Notes under the pieces: model-generated | Databases searched by the model: none | What the model saw: the letters and a program-made list of their open reading frames with translations, nothing else | Told to the model about the DNA's origin: nothing | Made by a program: the position numbers and the translations under genes | Shown: in pieces, positions 23,260-35,040 of the stretch | Layout of the letters: every line of letters starts with the position of its first letter | Position numbering within the stretch: the first letter of the stretch is position 1 | Source of the DNA: Miscanthus floridulus | Lineage: Eukaryota > Streptophyta > Magnoliopsida > Poales > Poaceae | DNA length: 64,000 bases | Assembly: GCF_019320115.1 (NCBI RefSeq) | Contig: NC_089582.1 | Coordinates: 121,917,259-121,981,258 of the forward strand | Reading direction: 5' to 3'

Positions 23260-26200
23260 TGTTTTGCAGGCATACTCCTCCGGTGGGTTAAGTTGGGTGC
23301 TTGATAGTGGATGTATAAATCATATGACCAGAGAAAGAAGTATGTTCTTATCATACACCCCGAAGATGGACTCAAATGAAAATATTCTCTTTAGAGACAA
23401 CTCCTAAGGGGGATGTGATTGGTCTCGGTAAAGTTGCTATAACCCTTGAGCTTTCAATTATAAATGTTTTACTTGTGATTTGTTAGGTTACAATTTGTTG
23501 TCCGTCTCTCAATTATGCGAGATGGGCTTCAATTATCGCTTTACGGATAAGGGTGTGGAAGTCTTTAGAAGGGAGGATTCCTCTATTATCTTTATGGGTT
23601 AATTAAATAACAAGCTTTACTTAGTTGATTTCAACAAAAGTAAAGCTAAGCTTGAGACTTGTTTAGTGGCAAAATCTAGCATGGGTTGGCTTTGGCATCA
23701 CCAACTAGCCCATGTTGGGATGAGGAACTTGGCCAAACTTATAAAAGATAAACACATTCTTAGACTAACAAATGTTCACTTTGAGAAAGATAGGATTTGT
23801 AACGCTTGTCAAGCCAAAAAGCAAGTTGGAGCACCTCACCCACCAAAGAGGATCATGACTACCAAGCAACCATTGGAGCTAATACATATGGGTCTCTTTG
23901 GACCGGTCGCCTACCTAAGTATCAGGGGTAACAAACATGATCTTGTTATTGTTGATGACTATTCCTATTTTACTTAGGTATTTTTCTTGCATGACTAGTG
24001 CCAAGTTCAAGAGAAGGTGAAGATATTTGTTAGAAGAGCTCAAAAGGAGTTCGGTCTCCCCATCAAGAAAATAAGAAGCGACAATGGGACCAAATTCAAG
24101 AACACCCAAGTTGAGGAGTTTCTTGATGAAGAAGGCATCAAGCATGAGTTCTTTACTCCATACACCCCTCAACAAAATAGTATAGTAGAGAGGAAGAATC
24201 ATACACTAATTGACATGGCAAGGACAATGCTAGATGAGTACAAGATGACGAACCTCTTTTGGTGTGAAGCCGTCAACATCGCTTGCCATGCCATCAACCG
24301 CCTCTACCTACACAAGAAGTTGAAGAAAACTTCATATGAGCTTCTAACTGGTAACAAACCAAAGATGTCCTACTTTAGAGTATTTGGGTGCAAGTGTTTT
24401 ATACTTAATAAAAAACCTAAAACCTCTAAGTTTGCACCTAAAGTTGATGAAGGTTTTCTTCTTGGTTATGGATCAAATGAGCATGCCTATCATGTTTTCA
24501 ACAAAACCTCTGGGAGAGTTTGAAATAGCGGTAGACATGACATTTGATGAATCTAATGGCTCTCAAGTGCAGCAAGTGGATTCAAGTGTTGTAGGAAAAG
24601 AGAATCCACCATGTGAAGCAATCAAGCAATTGACTGTTGGTGATATAAGACCACAAGAAGACAAAGTCACTAAAGTGGAGGGTCCTCAAGTTGCTAATGA
24701 ACATAGTTCCGTTGACATACCTGATGCAGAGGGGGAGCCAACCCCTACTGCAAATCAGCAGAGCGGCAGTGCTGCACATAAGAGCGGTAGTGTCATACTC
24801 CCTCTGATAGTAGCAGCAAGTCCAACTCTAATTCTAGGATAGAACCTACAACCCATATTCGAGCAAGAAGATAATGAAGATCTAGAAGATGGACAAGAGG
24901 CCATTGATCATCCAAGGCTAAGGCAAATAATACAATGGGATCATCCCATTGACAACATCCTTGGAAGTCTTCAAAAGGGGGTAATAACTAGTTCACATTT
25001 AGCAAACTTTTGCTAATATTACTTGTTTATTTCCTCTTTAGAACCTCTTAAGGTTGAGCAAGCACTTGGTGATCCGGATTGGGTGATGGCCATGCAAGAT
25101 GAGCTCAATAATTTCGAAAGAAATCAAGTGTGGACCTTGGTAGAGAGACCCAACACCAATATTATTGGCACCAAGTGGGTCTTCCGCAACAAGCAAGATG
25201 AGAATGGTGTGGTGACAAGAAACAAGGCAAGATTGGTTGCTCAAGGTTTTACTCAAGCAGAGGGCTTGGACTTTGAGAAAATATATGCACCGGTGGCAAG
25301 ACTTGAAGCAATCCGAATGCTTCTAGCCTATGCCGCTCATCACAATTTCAAGCTATATTAAATGGACGTGAAGAGTGCATTCCTCAATAGCCCCATTTAA
25401 GAACTTATCTATGTTGAGCAACCACTGGGTTTTGAAGATCCCAAGTTCTCCAACCATGTCTACAAACTCCAAAAGGTACTCTATGGGCTTAAGCAAGCAC
25501 CAAGAGCATGGTATGAATGCCTTAAAAAATTCTTGCTTAAACAAGGCTTTGAAATAGGCAAAGTCAACCCTACCCTTTTCACTCACAAAGTTGGTAAAGA
25601 TATATTTGTGTGCCAAATATATGTCAATGACATAATATTTGGTAGTATTAATCATTCTTTTTGTGAGGGATTTAGTACGATCATGATGAAGAGATTTGAG
25701 ATATCCATGATGGGTGAGTTGAAGTTCTTCCTTGGATTTCAAATCAAGCAAGTGAAGGATGGAACTTTTATTAGTCAAACAAAGTACACCCATGATATGC
25801 TCAAGAAGTTTGACATAGTGAATGCCAAGCCTATCAAAACTCTCATGCCAACCAATAGACATCTTGATCTCAACATTGAAGGGAAAGTCATGGATACCAA
25901 GGTATATCGTTCCATGATTGGCTCTCTACTTTATTTGTGCGCATCTAGACCTGATATTATGCTTAGTGTGTGCATGTGTGCTAAATTTCAAGCTAACCCA
26001 AAAGAGTGTCACTTGGTGGTTGTTAAGAGAATCTTGAGATATTTAGTACACACTTCTAACCTTGGTTTGTGGTATCCTAAGGGCTCTAAGTTTGATCTAC
26101 TTGGGTATTCGGATTTCGATTACGCCAGTTGCAAAGTAGATGGAAAAAGCACTTCGGGGGACATGTCAATTCCTTGGACAATCCCTAGTGTCTCGGAGTT

Positions 26201-26573
26201 CTAAAAACAAAATTGTGTAGCCCTTTCTACTGCCGAGGCCGAGTATATTGTGGCCGGTGCATGTTGTGTCCAAATACTTTGGATGATGCAAACTCTTCAT
26301 GATTTTGGATGTCATTTTAACAAAATCCCATTATTATGTGACAATGAGAGTGCCATTAAGCTTGTAAACAATACTATAAGCCACTCTAGAACCAAGCACA
26401 TAGACATCCATCATCATTTCTTGAGAGACCACGAAACCAAAGGAGATATCGAAATTCGCCATGCGAGCACCAAAAAGCAACTAGCCAATATCTTCACAAA
26501 GCCCCTCGATGAGTCAAGGTTTTGTGCGTTGCGTAGTGAGCTAAATATACTTGATTCTCGTAACATGGTTTGA
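23260..26573 (+). pseudogene. pol of the SIRE-like Copia element: protease, integrase, RT, RNase H (broken)
   Basis: Domains in order. Protease: WVLDSGCINHMT near 23300. GAG-pre-integrase: WLWHHQLAHVGMRNL near 23690 and CNACQAKKQ. Integrase core: the first catalytic Asp is changed to Gly (HMGLFGPV, codon 23891), then SDNGTKF (second Asp) and VERKNHTL (Glu) at ~24080-24200. [35 protein letters not shown] and YGLKQAPRAWY; the active box reads YVND (25620-25631) instead of YVDD. RNase H: STAEAEYI, LLCDNESAIKLV and RTKHIDIHHHFLRD to 26573. Stops at ~23975, ~25360 and ~26202, plus frameshifts, add to the lost catalytic residues. Confidence 0.93.
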
Positions 26574-27173
26574 ATTTTAGCATGCCTCTACTTGATAAAC
26601 TTGTACCTAGGCAAAAGAGTTGAAAATTTTCATATTGTGCATGAAAATGATTCATAAAAGGCAACTTATATATCATGATCATGATCTGTATTAATTATTT
26701 GTTTCTGGTCATGGTATATAAGTGATATGTGTCCATATCTTGTACATAGAGAGTCATATAGATTATAGCTAACTCCCACTATTTTGGGGAGTGCGACAGT
26801 GCCGCTCTGCGACAGTGCCGGGCTAGGCATACGGCAGTGCCGCACTTTGAATCTCAATTGATATTTGGCCCAAATGATTTTACTGTGGGGCCCATTTATT
26901 CTTCCTCTTATCCTCAGGTCTATAGTAACTTCTTTCCCTCTCTCTTCCCCCCAACACCGACACTCGCGCCTCTCTCAGCTCTTGCGCCCGCATCATCGCC
27001 GTCGCTTGGCCATGCGTTGCCAATCTCTGGCAGTGCCATGGCAACTACCATCCCTCCCTCAACATCGCTGATGGCTGCTACTACCCTTGGCTCAAGCATT
27101 TCCATCCCTCTCCTCTCCCATCCTTGTTTGAGAAGATGGAGCACAGAGATATTGACTGAAGGGGGAAAAGAAA

Positions 27174-28790
27174 GATGAATGAGCAAAGAAACAAGGATCC
27201 ACCTCGCCATGGTCAAGGGAGGTCAATAGTAGTAGGCAGTAGTGCAACTCCAAGGGGACTTGGTGATAGGGGGAGGCACGAGCAATACATTGAAAATGAG
27301 GAGAGGTTGGAGATGATAGGTTGTACCACTGATGCCATTCCTGACACCCCATAACATCTCTCTAAGTTTGATGGCATATACATGAGAGATTTTGAGGGTG
27401 AGATCATCATGAGACCTCCAGATGACTCCTGTCAGCATGCAGTTGTCAACTATTCCAAGAGTTGGAAGCTGGTGGAAGAGGCAAGGGGGATCAATCCCTA
27501 TGCAATGCGCAAGTATTTGGGCATTGATTATAGATTCTAGAATGAGTTTCATTCCAACTTTTATGCCACTGCCATTCTTGCATCCAAGAAAACCAAGATC
27601 ATCAAGATGCAGTACATTGATTAGGATGAGATGCAGGAGAATGAGGAGCCTGAGTTTGACAAGGTAATCAAGATTTGTGATAGGTTCTAGCTTTCAGACA
27701 TCATGGGTTTCTAGTATAACTGGAATGAGGAGGTCCTTATACAGTTTCATGCCACATACTTCTATGACCAGACCTCTGATGAGATTCACTGGATGACTGA
27801 TGGTCGGCACTACCGAGTTGACTTTGTCACTTTTAGCTGGATTCTTGGCTTTGGGGAGGAGCACAGAGGTTACACTTACATTCATGATGAGCCTCGAGCT
27901 GAGATCCATGACATCAGTTACATGTGGAAAGATAGAAGGATTGCAGATAGCAAGAGGAGTGGTCTGCATAGCTTCTATTATATCCTCAACAACCTTATCA
28001 GGAACACCATCAACCCAAAGGATGGAGTAGCCTCAGATATTAATGGCTATGTGAGAAATATGTTGGATAGATTTGCTCCATGTGGGGACATGTTTAATGT
28101 CCCTAGATTCATGTGGACTGAGTTGATATTTGTAGTGGAGGATTGGAGGAGGGGGCTACCCTATGCCACTTACCTAATGTTCATGATTGAGAGGGTCACT
28201 AGATTTTATTTTCCGAAGGATGGGATGCACACCGTCTACAAAATTGAGAAGACCCAGCTAGCTGTAGCTACTCAGGGAGCAAGGAGCTCTCATGCTCATG
28301 TAGATATCCCTAAGTCTTCCCATTCTAGGTCTCACAGAGGAGGCAAGATGAAGAAGTTTGGCAAGTGGTTGAAGGCAATCTTTGGCAAGTGCACCTATGT
28401 AGCTGATAGAGCGTATGAGACATAGCTTGAGCAGCGTCAGCAGCGTGGACAGGACCTTCCACCACTTCCTCCTATTCCACCTCCTCCACAGTATGACCTT
28501 CTGAGTCTCTCCAACACAGATTTAGATGATGATGATGATGAGGAGGAGGAGGAGGAGAAGTAGTAGGGATGAGCAGTAGATTGGGATGAGACCCTAGAGG
28601 GATACCGTCAGAGACAGGAGCCGAGTCATTCCACTCGCTACACCACCACTATTCATCATCAGGGCCATGCATGTATTGACTCCAATGACATTGATGGTGA
28701 TGGTGGTGTTGGGACTGCTGCAGGAGGTGCTAGGGCTGTAGGAGGTGATAATATTGAGTGGACGGACATCTAAGGAGATGACAAGTAGGT
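27174..28790 (+). pseudogene. Accessory ORF downstream of pol in the Copia element (unknown function, broken)
   Basis: A third reading frame 600 bp after RNase H. From an ATG at 27174 the frame is interrupted by about five stops up to 27720, all of which could be C-to-T changes at Gln codons. It is then open from 27793 to 28432 (FVTFSWILGFGEEHRGYTYI, then GLHSFYYILNNLIRNTI and MWTELIFVVEDWRRGLPYAT). A basic stretch (KMKKFGKWLKAIFGK), a Pro-rich part and an Asp/Glu run (~28525-28560) follow. Position matches the extra, sometimes called env-like, ORF of SIRE/Maximus elements. No signal peptide or convincing membrane segment is seen, so an envelope role is not supported. It recalls ORF1-type proteins of other plant retrotransposons; function is unknown. 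Confidence 0.7.
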
Positions 28791-29280
28791 GTTGATCTTT
28801 CTTCTTTTCTTCTCTTTTTAGTGCTTTATGCCAAATGGGGACAAAATTAGAGGGATCAACAACTTTTTGAGGCCATGGTCAGCAGCTGCGCTTCATGTCC
28901 TATTCAATGAGTGTTAGTCTTCACTAGGTGGAAAGTTTGAGAGTCGCTCAAAACTCTAAATTGTGAAATAATGCTACTATTTGAATTTTTGTGTGGGATA
29001 TGGACATATATTAATCTATGCCGTCGCTTGTGATACAATTGTGCTAGAATGTATATCTTTATATGTATCACATGCCATGTGGTGTCTATTTTGATCTATG
29101 CTGTTACAGCAAGTGCGACAGTGCCGCACCTAGCTGCCACATCAAACCATATTGTGCATAAATTGTCATTTGCATCACTTTCACTAAAATGTGAATCTTG
29201 GCTTCTTATGCCAATTTGAGAATTCAATTCTCTATTCACATACTTAGGGGAGTCTCTATACCCATGGCTCAAAAGTATGT
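28791..29280 (+). other. 3' untranslated part of the Copia element
   Basis: Non-coding stretch between the accessory ORF and the broken right end. It contains one copy of the GTGCGACAGTGCCGCAC motif (29113-29129), a purine run AGGGGAG, and 12-bp inverted arms (29234-29245 and 29273-29284) spanning the junction with Tekay RT. Confidence 0.6.
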
Positions 29281-29284
29281 GAAT

Positions 29285-30500
29285 CCCATCCTTGAGGTAT
29301 CACAATACACATTAAATGGTCTATCAATATCTGGTTGGGCAAGAATAGGAGCAGAGGTAAGAAATTCCTTCAGGGCTTGGAAAGCTTCTTCACAAGCCAG
29401 ACTCCATACAAATTTGACATCTTTCTAGAGCAACTTGGTCATTGGTTGAGCTATTTTGGAGAAGTCAGGAATGGAGCACCAATAATAACCAGCAAGACCA
29501 AGGAACTGACGGATCTGATGCACTGATTTTGGAGACTTCCAATTTAACACATCTTGCACCTTGCTTGGGGCTATAGAGATACCCTCAGGTGTCAGAACAT
29601 GTCCTAAAAACTATACTCAATCTAACCAAAACTCACACTTGCTGAATTTGGCATACAACATGTGTTCCCTTAATCGAGTTAGTACTATCTGAAGATGTTG
29701 TGCATGCTCTTCATTGTTCTTGGAGTATATCAAAATATCATCAATGAACACCACTGCAAACTTATCCAACTCTAGCATAAAGACGGAATTCATGAGATAC
29801 ATGAAGAATGTAGGAGCATTGGTGAGACCAAAAGATATGACTAGGTATTCATACAGCCCATACCTAGTAGAGAAAGTTGTCTTTGGTATATCTTATGGCC
29901 GGATCTTAATTTGATGATACCCAGAACAAAGATCAATCTTTGAAAACACCTTGACACTAGCCAATTGATCAAACAAAGTATCAATACAAGGTAAAGGATA
30001 CTTGTTCTTAATGGTTACCGCATTGAGAGGGCGATAATCCACACACATCCGAATAGTGTCATCCTTCTTCTTCACAAAAATAGCTAGACAACTCCATGGT
30101 AAAGAACTAGGATGGATAAATCCCTTCTCCAATAATTCCTCTAACTGCTTCTTCATTTCTGCTAGTTCTTTAGGAGCCATGCAGTAGGGACACCATGAGA
30201 TAGGAGCAGTGCTAGGTTCTAACTCAATAGTAAACTCCATGTCCCTATCTGGTGGTAACCTAGATAGATCTTTAGGAAAGACATCTAGGAACTCATAGAC
30301 CACATGAATAGAGGCAATATCAGGAGAAGCTTCAACATGAGCAACAACCGGTAAGGTTGGATCTGAGGGCATAAAGAGAGACATCCTATCCTCGAAAGAA
30401 GGAAGCCATAACTCAACAACTATCTACTTAAAGTTCAACACTACCCCATAAACTGGCAACCAGTTCATGCCTAGAATTGCATCTATGCCTTGCCTAGGCA
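29285..30500 (-). pseudogene. Reverse transcriptase and RNase H start of the Tekay element (broken)
   Basis: The minus-strand frame from ~30384 shows the RT region: [20 protein letters not shown], then YRMA-type segment altered to [52 protein letters not shown] and the catalytic box [10 protein letters not shown] near 29740. The thumb/connection segment continues to KFVWSLACEEAFQALKEFL and the first strand of RNase H (FNVYCDTS). The rest of RNase H is absent: the text stops at ~29285 and resumes at 18859 already in the integrase linker. Stops interrupt at ~29890 and elsewhere. The RT active-site Asp pair is still present. Confidence 0.9.
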
Positions 30501-30549
30501 GCACCATGAACTGGAGGCAGTAAGTGTGAGTGGCTAGCACTAATCTGAC

Positions 30550-30987
30550 TATATCCGTTCGAGTATTAACGTACAACTACGCACCTAGAGTACTGATTCT
30601 ATAGGCAATAGCAATAGCCAAAAGAGATATATTGTGCCTCTGTGCAAATCTCATGCTCATGAATGAATGTGATGCACCAGAATCAAACAACACATATGCT
30701 GGGTGAGAATCAATGGTAAACATACTAGCCATCATAGGTTCATTCTGCAAGATCTCCTCAGCCTCAATAAAGTTGACTTGTCTAGAGTGGCTTATGGGCA
30801 CCTTCTTTTTGATAATCGTCCTCTTGATCAAACGAGAGTTGGCTGAAGGCTAGGAAGACTACACAGGCTAGTTCTATGGGTTCTCTTGAGCATAGTGGCC
30901 CTTCTTGCCACACTTGAAACAAGAAATAGGCTTGTTCCCCTATCCCTAATGAGGTGGACTTGCTGTCTCTAAGGCTATTGCACCTGC
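30550..30987 (-). pseudogene. Zinc knuckle and protease of the Tekay element (broken)
   Basis: The minus strand shows a nucleocapsid knuckle CFKCGKKGHYAQEN near 30900, where the last Cys is replaced. Then comes an aspartic protease with the active motif YVLFDSGASHSFMS near 30690, followed by the linker LGMNWLPVYGVVLNFK to RT. In-frame stops separate these parts. The upstream gag is separated from this stretch by the solo LTR at 30988-35040. Confidence 0.78.
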
Positions 30988-33900
30988 TATGGCAGAACCA
31001 CCCAAAATAGCACACTTTCGGAGGCGCCTGTCTTCTACTAGACACTAAGCACCCCAAAAGTTGACTACATTGGATGGTTCCATCGAGCACACCCCAAGGG
31101 AGAACTTAAACAATCCATGTTTTTCCTCTAGGATCCAATAATGAGAATGAGTTTACAATACTTAGTCCATTTCATACAATAAGAGATCTTAGAAATACAT
31201 TATTACAATACCAAATTTAGAGTGTGGAATTTAAGAGCGGAATTAAATTAAACATCTAATGATAAGATACAAGGATCTATCTATGCCCACCAGAAGAATC
31301 CTCCACACAATAGTCATTCCTCAAGCTACACCTACAACAATGGTAAATAAACCCTGAGTACACAATGTACTCGCAAGATTTACCCGACTAGTGAGAATAA
31401 TTTCTCGACTCCAAAGGATATGATAAGCTTTATGGTTTGCTGGGTTTCCTTTTTGCAAAAAGCATTACTAGTAGTGAATCCTTATGTATATTTTATTAGT
31501 AGTCATGATTAGTTTATTAGTTAACCATTCTATGTAAGCACCTGTTCTACTTTTAAGCAAGAGTTGAGCAATCAGATCCATTTTATCATCTTTTATCTTC
31601 CAGTTCTTACTACAGTGCTAGATCGTAGACAAGTCATACCATATTACACGGTGATTCGTGAATAAATGTAACCTAGCTAGGTACTCCAAAACACACACCC
31701 CACTTGTACCTCAGGCACAAGTAGGACCAACCCACCACTCTCCTATCAAAGGGTTCAGGTCCCCGTCCAAACTTGGACTCCAAGCCCTCACACCTGAGTC
31801 TCGGACTTAGTGTGGTGCTTAGACCTCCACCATCCATGTCTACAATCAGTTGGTCCAGAAAGAGCCAGAACCCATGATAAGAGAGCAATGAACCATTCCG
31901 CTCCCATAAGCAAGTATGTGCTCAAGATAATAAGTCTATGACCTAACTAGAATCCAATGCAATGACCGGTCCTTAACCGACATGGATAGGGAAAATAGTG
32001 TAACCAAGCTATGCCTCATTGGCTATGGGACACAACCTCTTACACCCACCAATACCTATACCATATCCCTACCTAGTCTCCATTTCCTTTCACCATTTTT
32101 TCATGAGAGTAATATTAATAATCACCTATTACGAGTAACGGTAGGTTACTCACGTTACCGAAAAAAACTAAGCATAGCAGCTACGTGGCCTAAGCTAGTA
32201 GGACTCATAGGTAGGTATATCTACGCATGTAATTTCAACAATAAGCTTGTAACGTAAATGCATATCACATATATATATCTAGTGATGATTCAAAATAAGG
32301 GTTATGCACCGGGGCTTGCCTTGGGCAGGCGATGTGTCAGCTCAGTCAGTCAGTAGTGGCTCTGGGACCTCCTCTTGCATGAGTATCTCCTCCTCGTACT
32401 CCTCAATCACCTCCTCAAACTCATGATCTCCGATGGTCATGATCTCCACCAACTCGTTCTCTACATGCATGCGATGATGATGCAACACTTAGCATTTTGG
32501 CAACAACAACTCTTAAAATAAGAATACACATGGTAAACTACTAAGCTAACTCTAATGACTAAGATACTAAGCTAACTATCATCTTCATCTAACAAAGTGT
32601 TGGATTCAACTAACATACACGTAGCTTTACAAATGAAGGATATATCTCTATTTCTACTAATCATTTAATGGATATTTGAAACAAAGAGCATTTAACTACC
32701 CTTATGTTAAGTCTATTCTAAAGCTACAAAAATTACAGTGAGACATAATAATATCATGAAGCTACTATAAAAATTTCAAAGCTAAAGCTATCATCATTTT
32801 GCCACAAAAATTTCTACAAAATTTAACCTAAAAATATTAAGCCCTCTCAAATAATTTAATAGCTCCTGGCATCGACAAGTATATATATGAACTAAATACA
32901 CTAACAGATAGAGCCCAATTTTAGGAACTTAATAAAATTAGTTTCATATTTTTTGGATACCTACATGATTTTATATGATTTACCAAACTTTAGCTCAGAA
33001 TTAAAATGAAAAGCTATTTCTATTCTTCACGAAAAAGATAAACTCAATTTGGCCCAACACGGCCCACGCGGTGCAACGCACGAGCGCACGACGGCCCATA
33101 GGCGAGGCACGGCCCATGCACAGAGGTGGCCCACGGCGAGGAAGTCCCACGCACGCTAGCACATTAGCAAAAATGCCCCTAGACTATGAGAAAAACAATT
33201 CGTAGTCCATGTTACTATTTCTACAGATAGCGACTTTGCAACGAAACCCTTAGAACTTCCTCCTCTTTACAACGGCAAGGTCCTTGACCTCCCCCGTGTG
33301 CACCGGCATGGTGAGCGGTGGCATTAGCGCTTATGCCAACCACACAGGACCCATGCTGACCTATCTACGAAGCTGACACTCACCTAGGGTTCGACACGAG
33401 ATGATGGGCGGCGGTTGCATGAGCCAGGACACCATAGAAGGACCTCTACATGATGGTGGGCACCCAACAGCAATGGCGATGGTGTTTAGGTGAGCCACAA
33501 CAACAATAAGGTGGTAGGGGTAACGGGTGAGCAACGATAACTCACCAGTGACCTTACCGAGAAGTTGGCTTGGCCAGAGACGACCTGAGCGAGGCTAGCC
33601 ACGTGCGTGTTGTGAGGTGAATGACGGACCACAAAGGCACAGTCATGACAACAGTGAGGAGGCAGCACTAGAGCTACAACTAGCATGTGCACGATGATGA
33701 GGGAGCCAAGGCGAGCTAGTGGTGTAGAGAAATTGATGAGAGGTGAAGTGGTGGAGGTTGACCACGACGTGGGTGGTGACGGGCCTTAACGGCACGGCGG
33801 CGGGCAAAGCTCCAAAATTGGAGCTCGATGTGACATGAGTCAAGGTAGGATAGGGTTGGATGGAGAGGGGACATGAAGGCAGAGATGCAAGCACAAGGAA

Positions 33901-35040
33901 TTTATGAGAGGTGCTCACTCTCTGGCTTCACCGTGACATGACGCGACGGCGGTGGAAAATAGTGGGAGAAGAGGGAAAGAGAGAGACGGCGCGGTAGGTG
34001 GGCTCAGCTCGTCCTTGCCTTGGTGGGACACGAGCAACGAGAACAGGAGTCCCATATGTCGATGCTATGGAACATGTGTGCGTGTGTCTGACCGGTGTGG
34101 CCCATGTGCCGTAGTGCCATAAATGGCATGTCGATGGCGGCTTGCCCACATGCACGCGACAGAGGCGACACGCATAGGACCAACAACAACGCAGAGGTGC
34201 AGTGGATCAGCGCAGACACAACGACGATGCGATGGTAGCATCACGATGCGAGTAGTGATGGTAGTGCAGATGTGATAGTAGTGCAACGTGGCCATGTCGG
34301 CACCCAAGATGGTAGCATGAGGCAGAGCAGCAGGACATGGGGCTAGCGTATCACTACGATTAGCCTTGGCCATGCCTAGGCGGCTCGATCGGCCAAGCGC
34401 GATGGCATAGCTGACCACACAAGATGTGGCCATGTGTGTGGCATGAGAAGCCCACGTGGTGACCGCGCTCTCGGTGCTAACCAACCTAAGACAGTGACAC
34501 GCATGAATTTTAAAGCGTTCAACATGACCAAACGATTGCTTTAGGACCTAAACCATCTTCACCATACTCAAGACGGCACATGAAACTACCAAATCAAGCT
34601 ATAACACTATACCACCCTTTAACCCAATCTCTCATAATAAATTGCTAAACATAGCAGTGTCTAACTGTTGGCAGACTTGAAAATTTCTAAGTTTTTTAGC
34701 TGAATTTGATTTCCATTTGCGATTTCTAAGCTAGTGGAAATATTAGCTAGTAATATTATTTTTAGACCATAAGTATTTCACTATCATCTACAAAGTTTAT
34801 ACTTTGAACTTTATTAAGGTGACACATATATGTTCTATAGCATTTTTGCTTAATAAAAATTGTTTTAAACCCTAAGTGATATAGCATGACTATCGAATCA
34901 ACTTTCATTTCGCATTTTTGTTGATCATTTTGAGTTACAGAAATTGATCTACACACTTTATTACATGCATTAACACATAAACATGATGCTCATGACATGT
35001 TTTAGTAGATGATTTATGGTGTAACATCGAGGGTGTTATA
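30988..35040 (-). mobile_element. Solo LTR of the Tekay family, inside the Tekay gag
   Basis: A 4053-bp block similar along its length to the Tekay LTRs (for example the GGCAGAACCACCC start and GAGGGTGTTATA end on the plus strand), inserted into the internal region between gag and zinc knuckle. Flanks are cctgc (30983-30987) and cctac (35041-35045), a 5-bp duplication with one later change. Ends are TA...TA, decayed from TG...CA. No internal domain is present, so it is a solo LTR from a second insertion of the same family. Confidence 0.83.

Larger units (their letters stand above)
18860..29280 (+). mobile_element. SIRE/Maximus-like Ty1/copia element lacking its 3' LTR
   Basis: Order on the plus strand: 5' LTR, primer-binding site, gag with zinc knuckle, protease, integrase, RT, RNase H, then a further ORF downstream of pol. 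Integrase before RT defines Copia; the large gag and extra 3' ORF fit the SIRE/Maximus lineage. It is inserted in the Tekay element between RNase H and integrase. The right end (~29280) is approximate because no second LTR exists; an AGGGGAGT purine run at 29246-29253 may be the remnant polypurine tract. Many frameshifts and stops make it inactive. Confidence 0.85.

Noticed and set aside
27174..28790. Envelope gene of an endogenous retrovirus
   Set aside because: No signal peptide, no convincing membrane segment, no furin-type site; only its position is env-like.
33486..34484. Cluster of minus-strand frames rich in His, Thr and Ala
   Set aside because: Within the solo LTR at 30988-35040; composition is that of decayed GC-rich LTR sequence and the same region of the sister LTR does not keep the frames.
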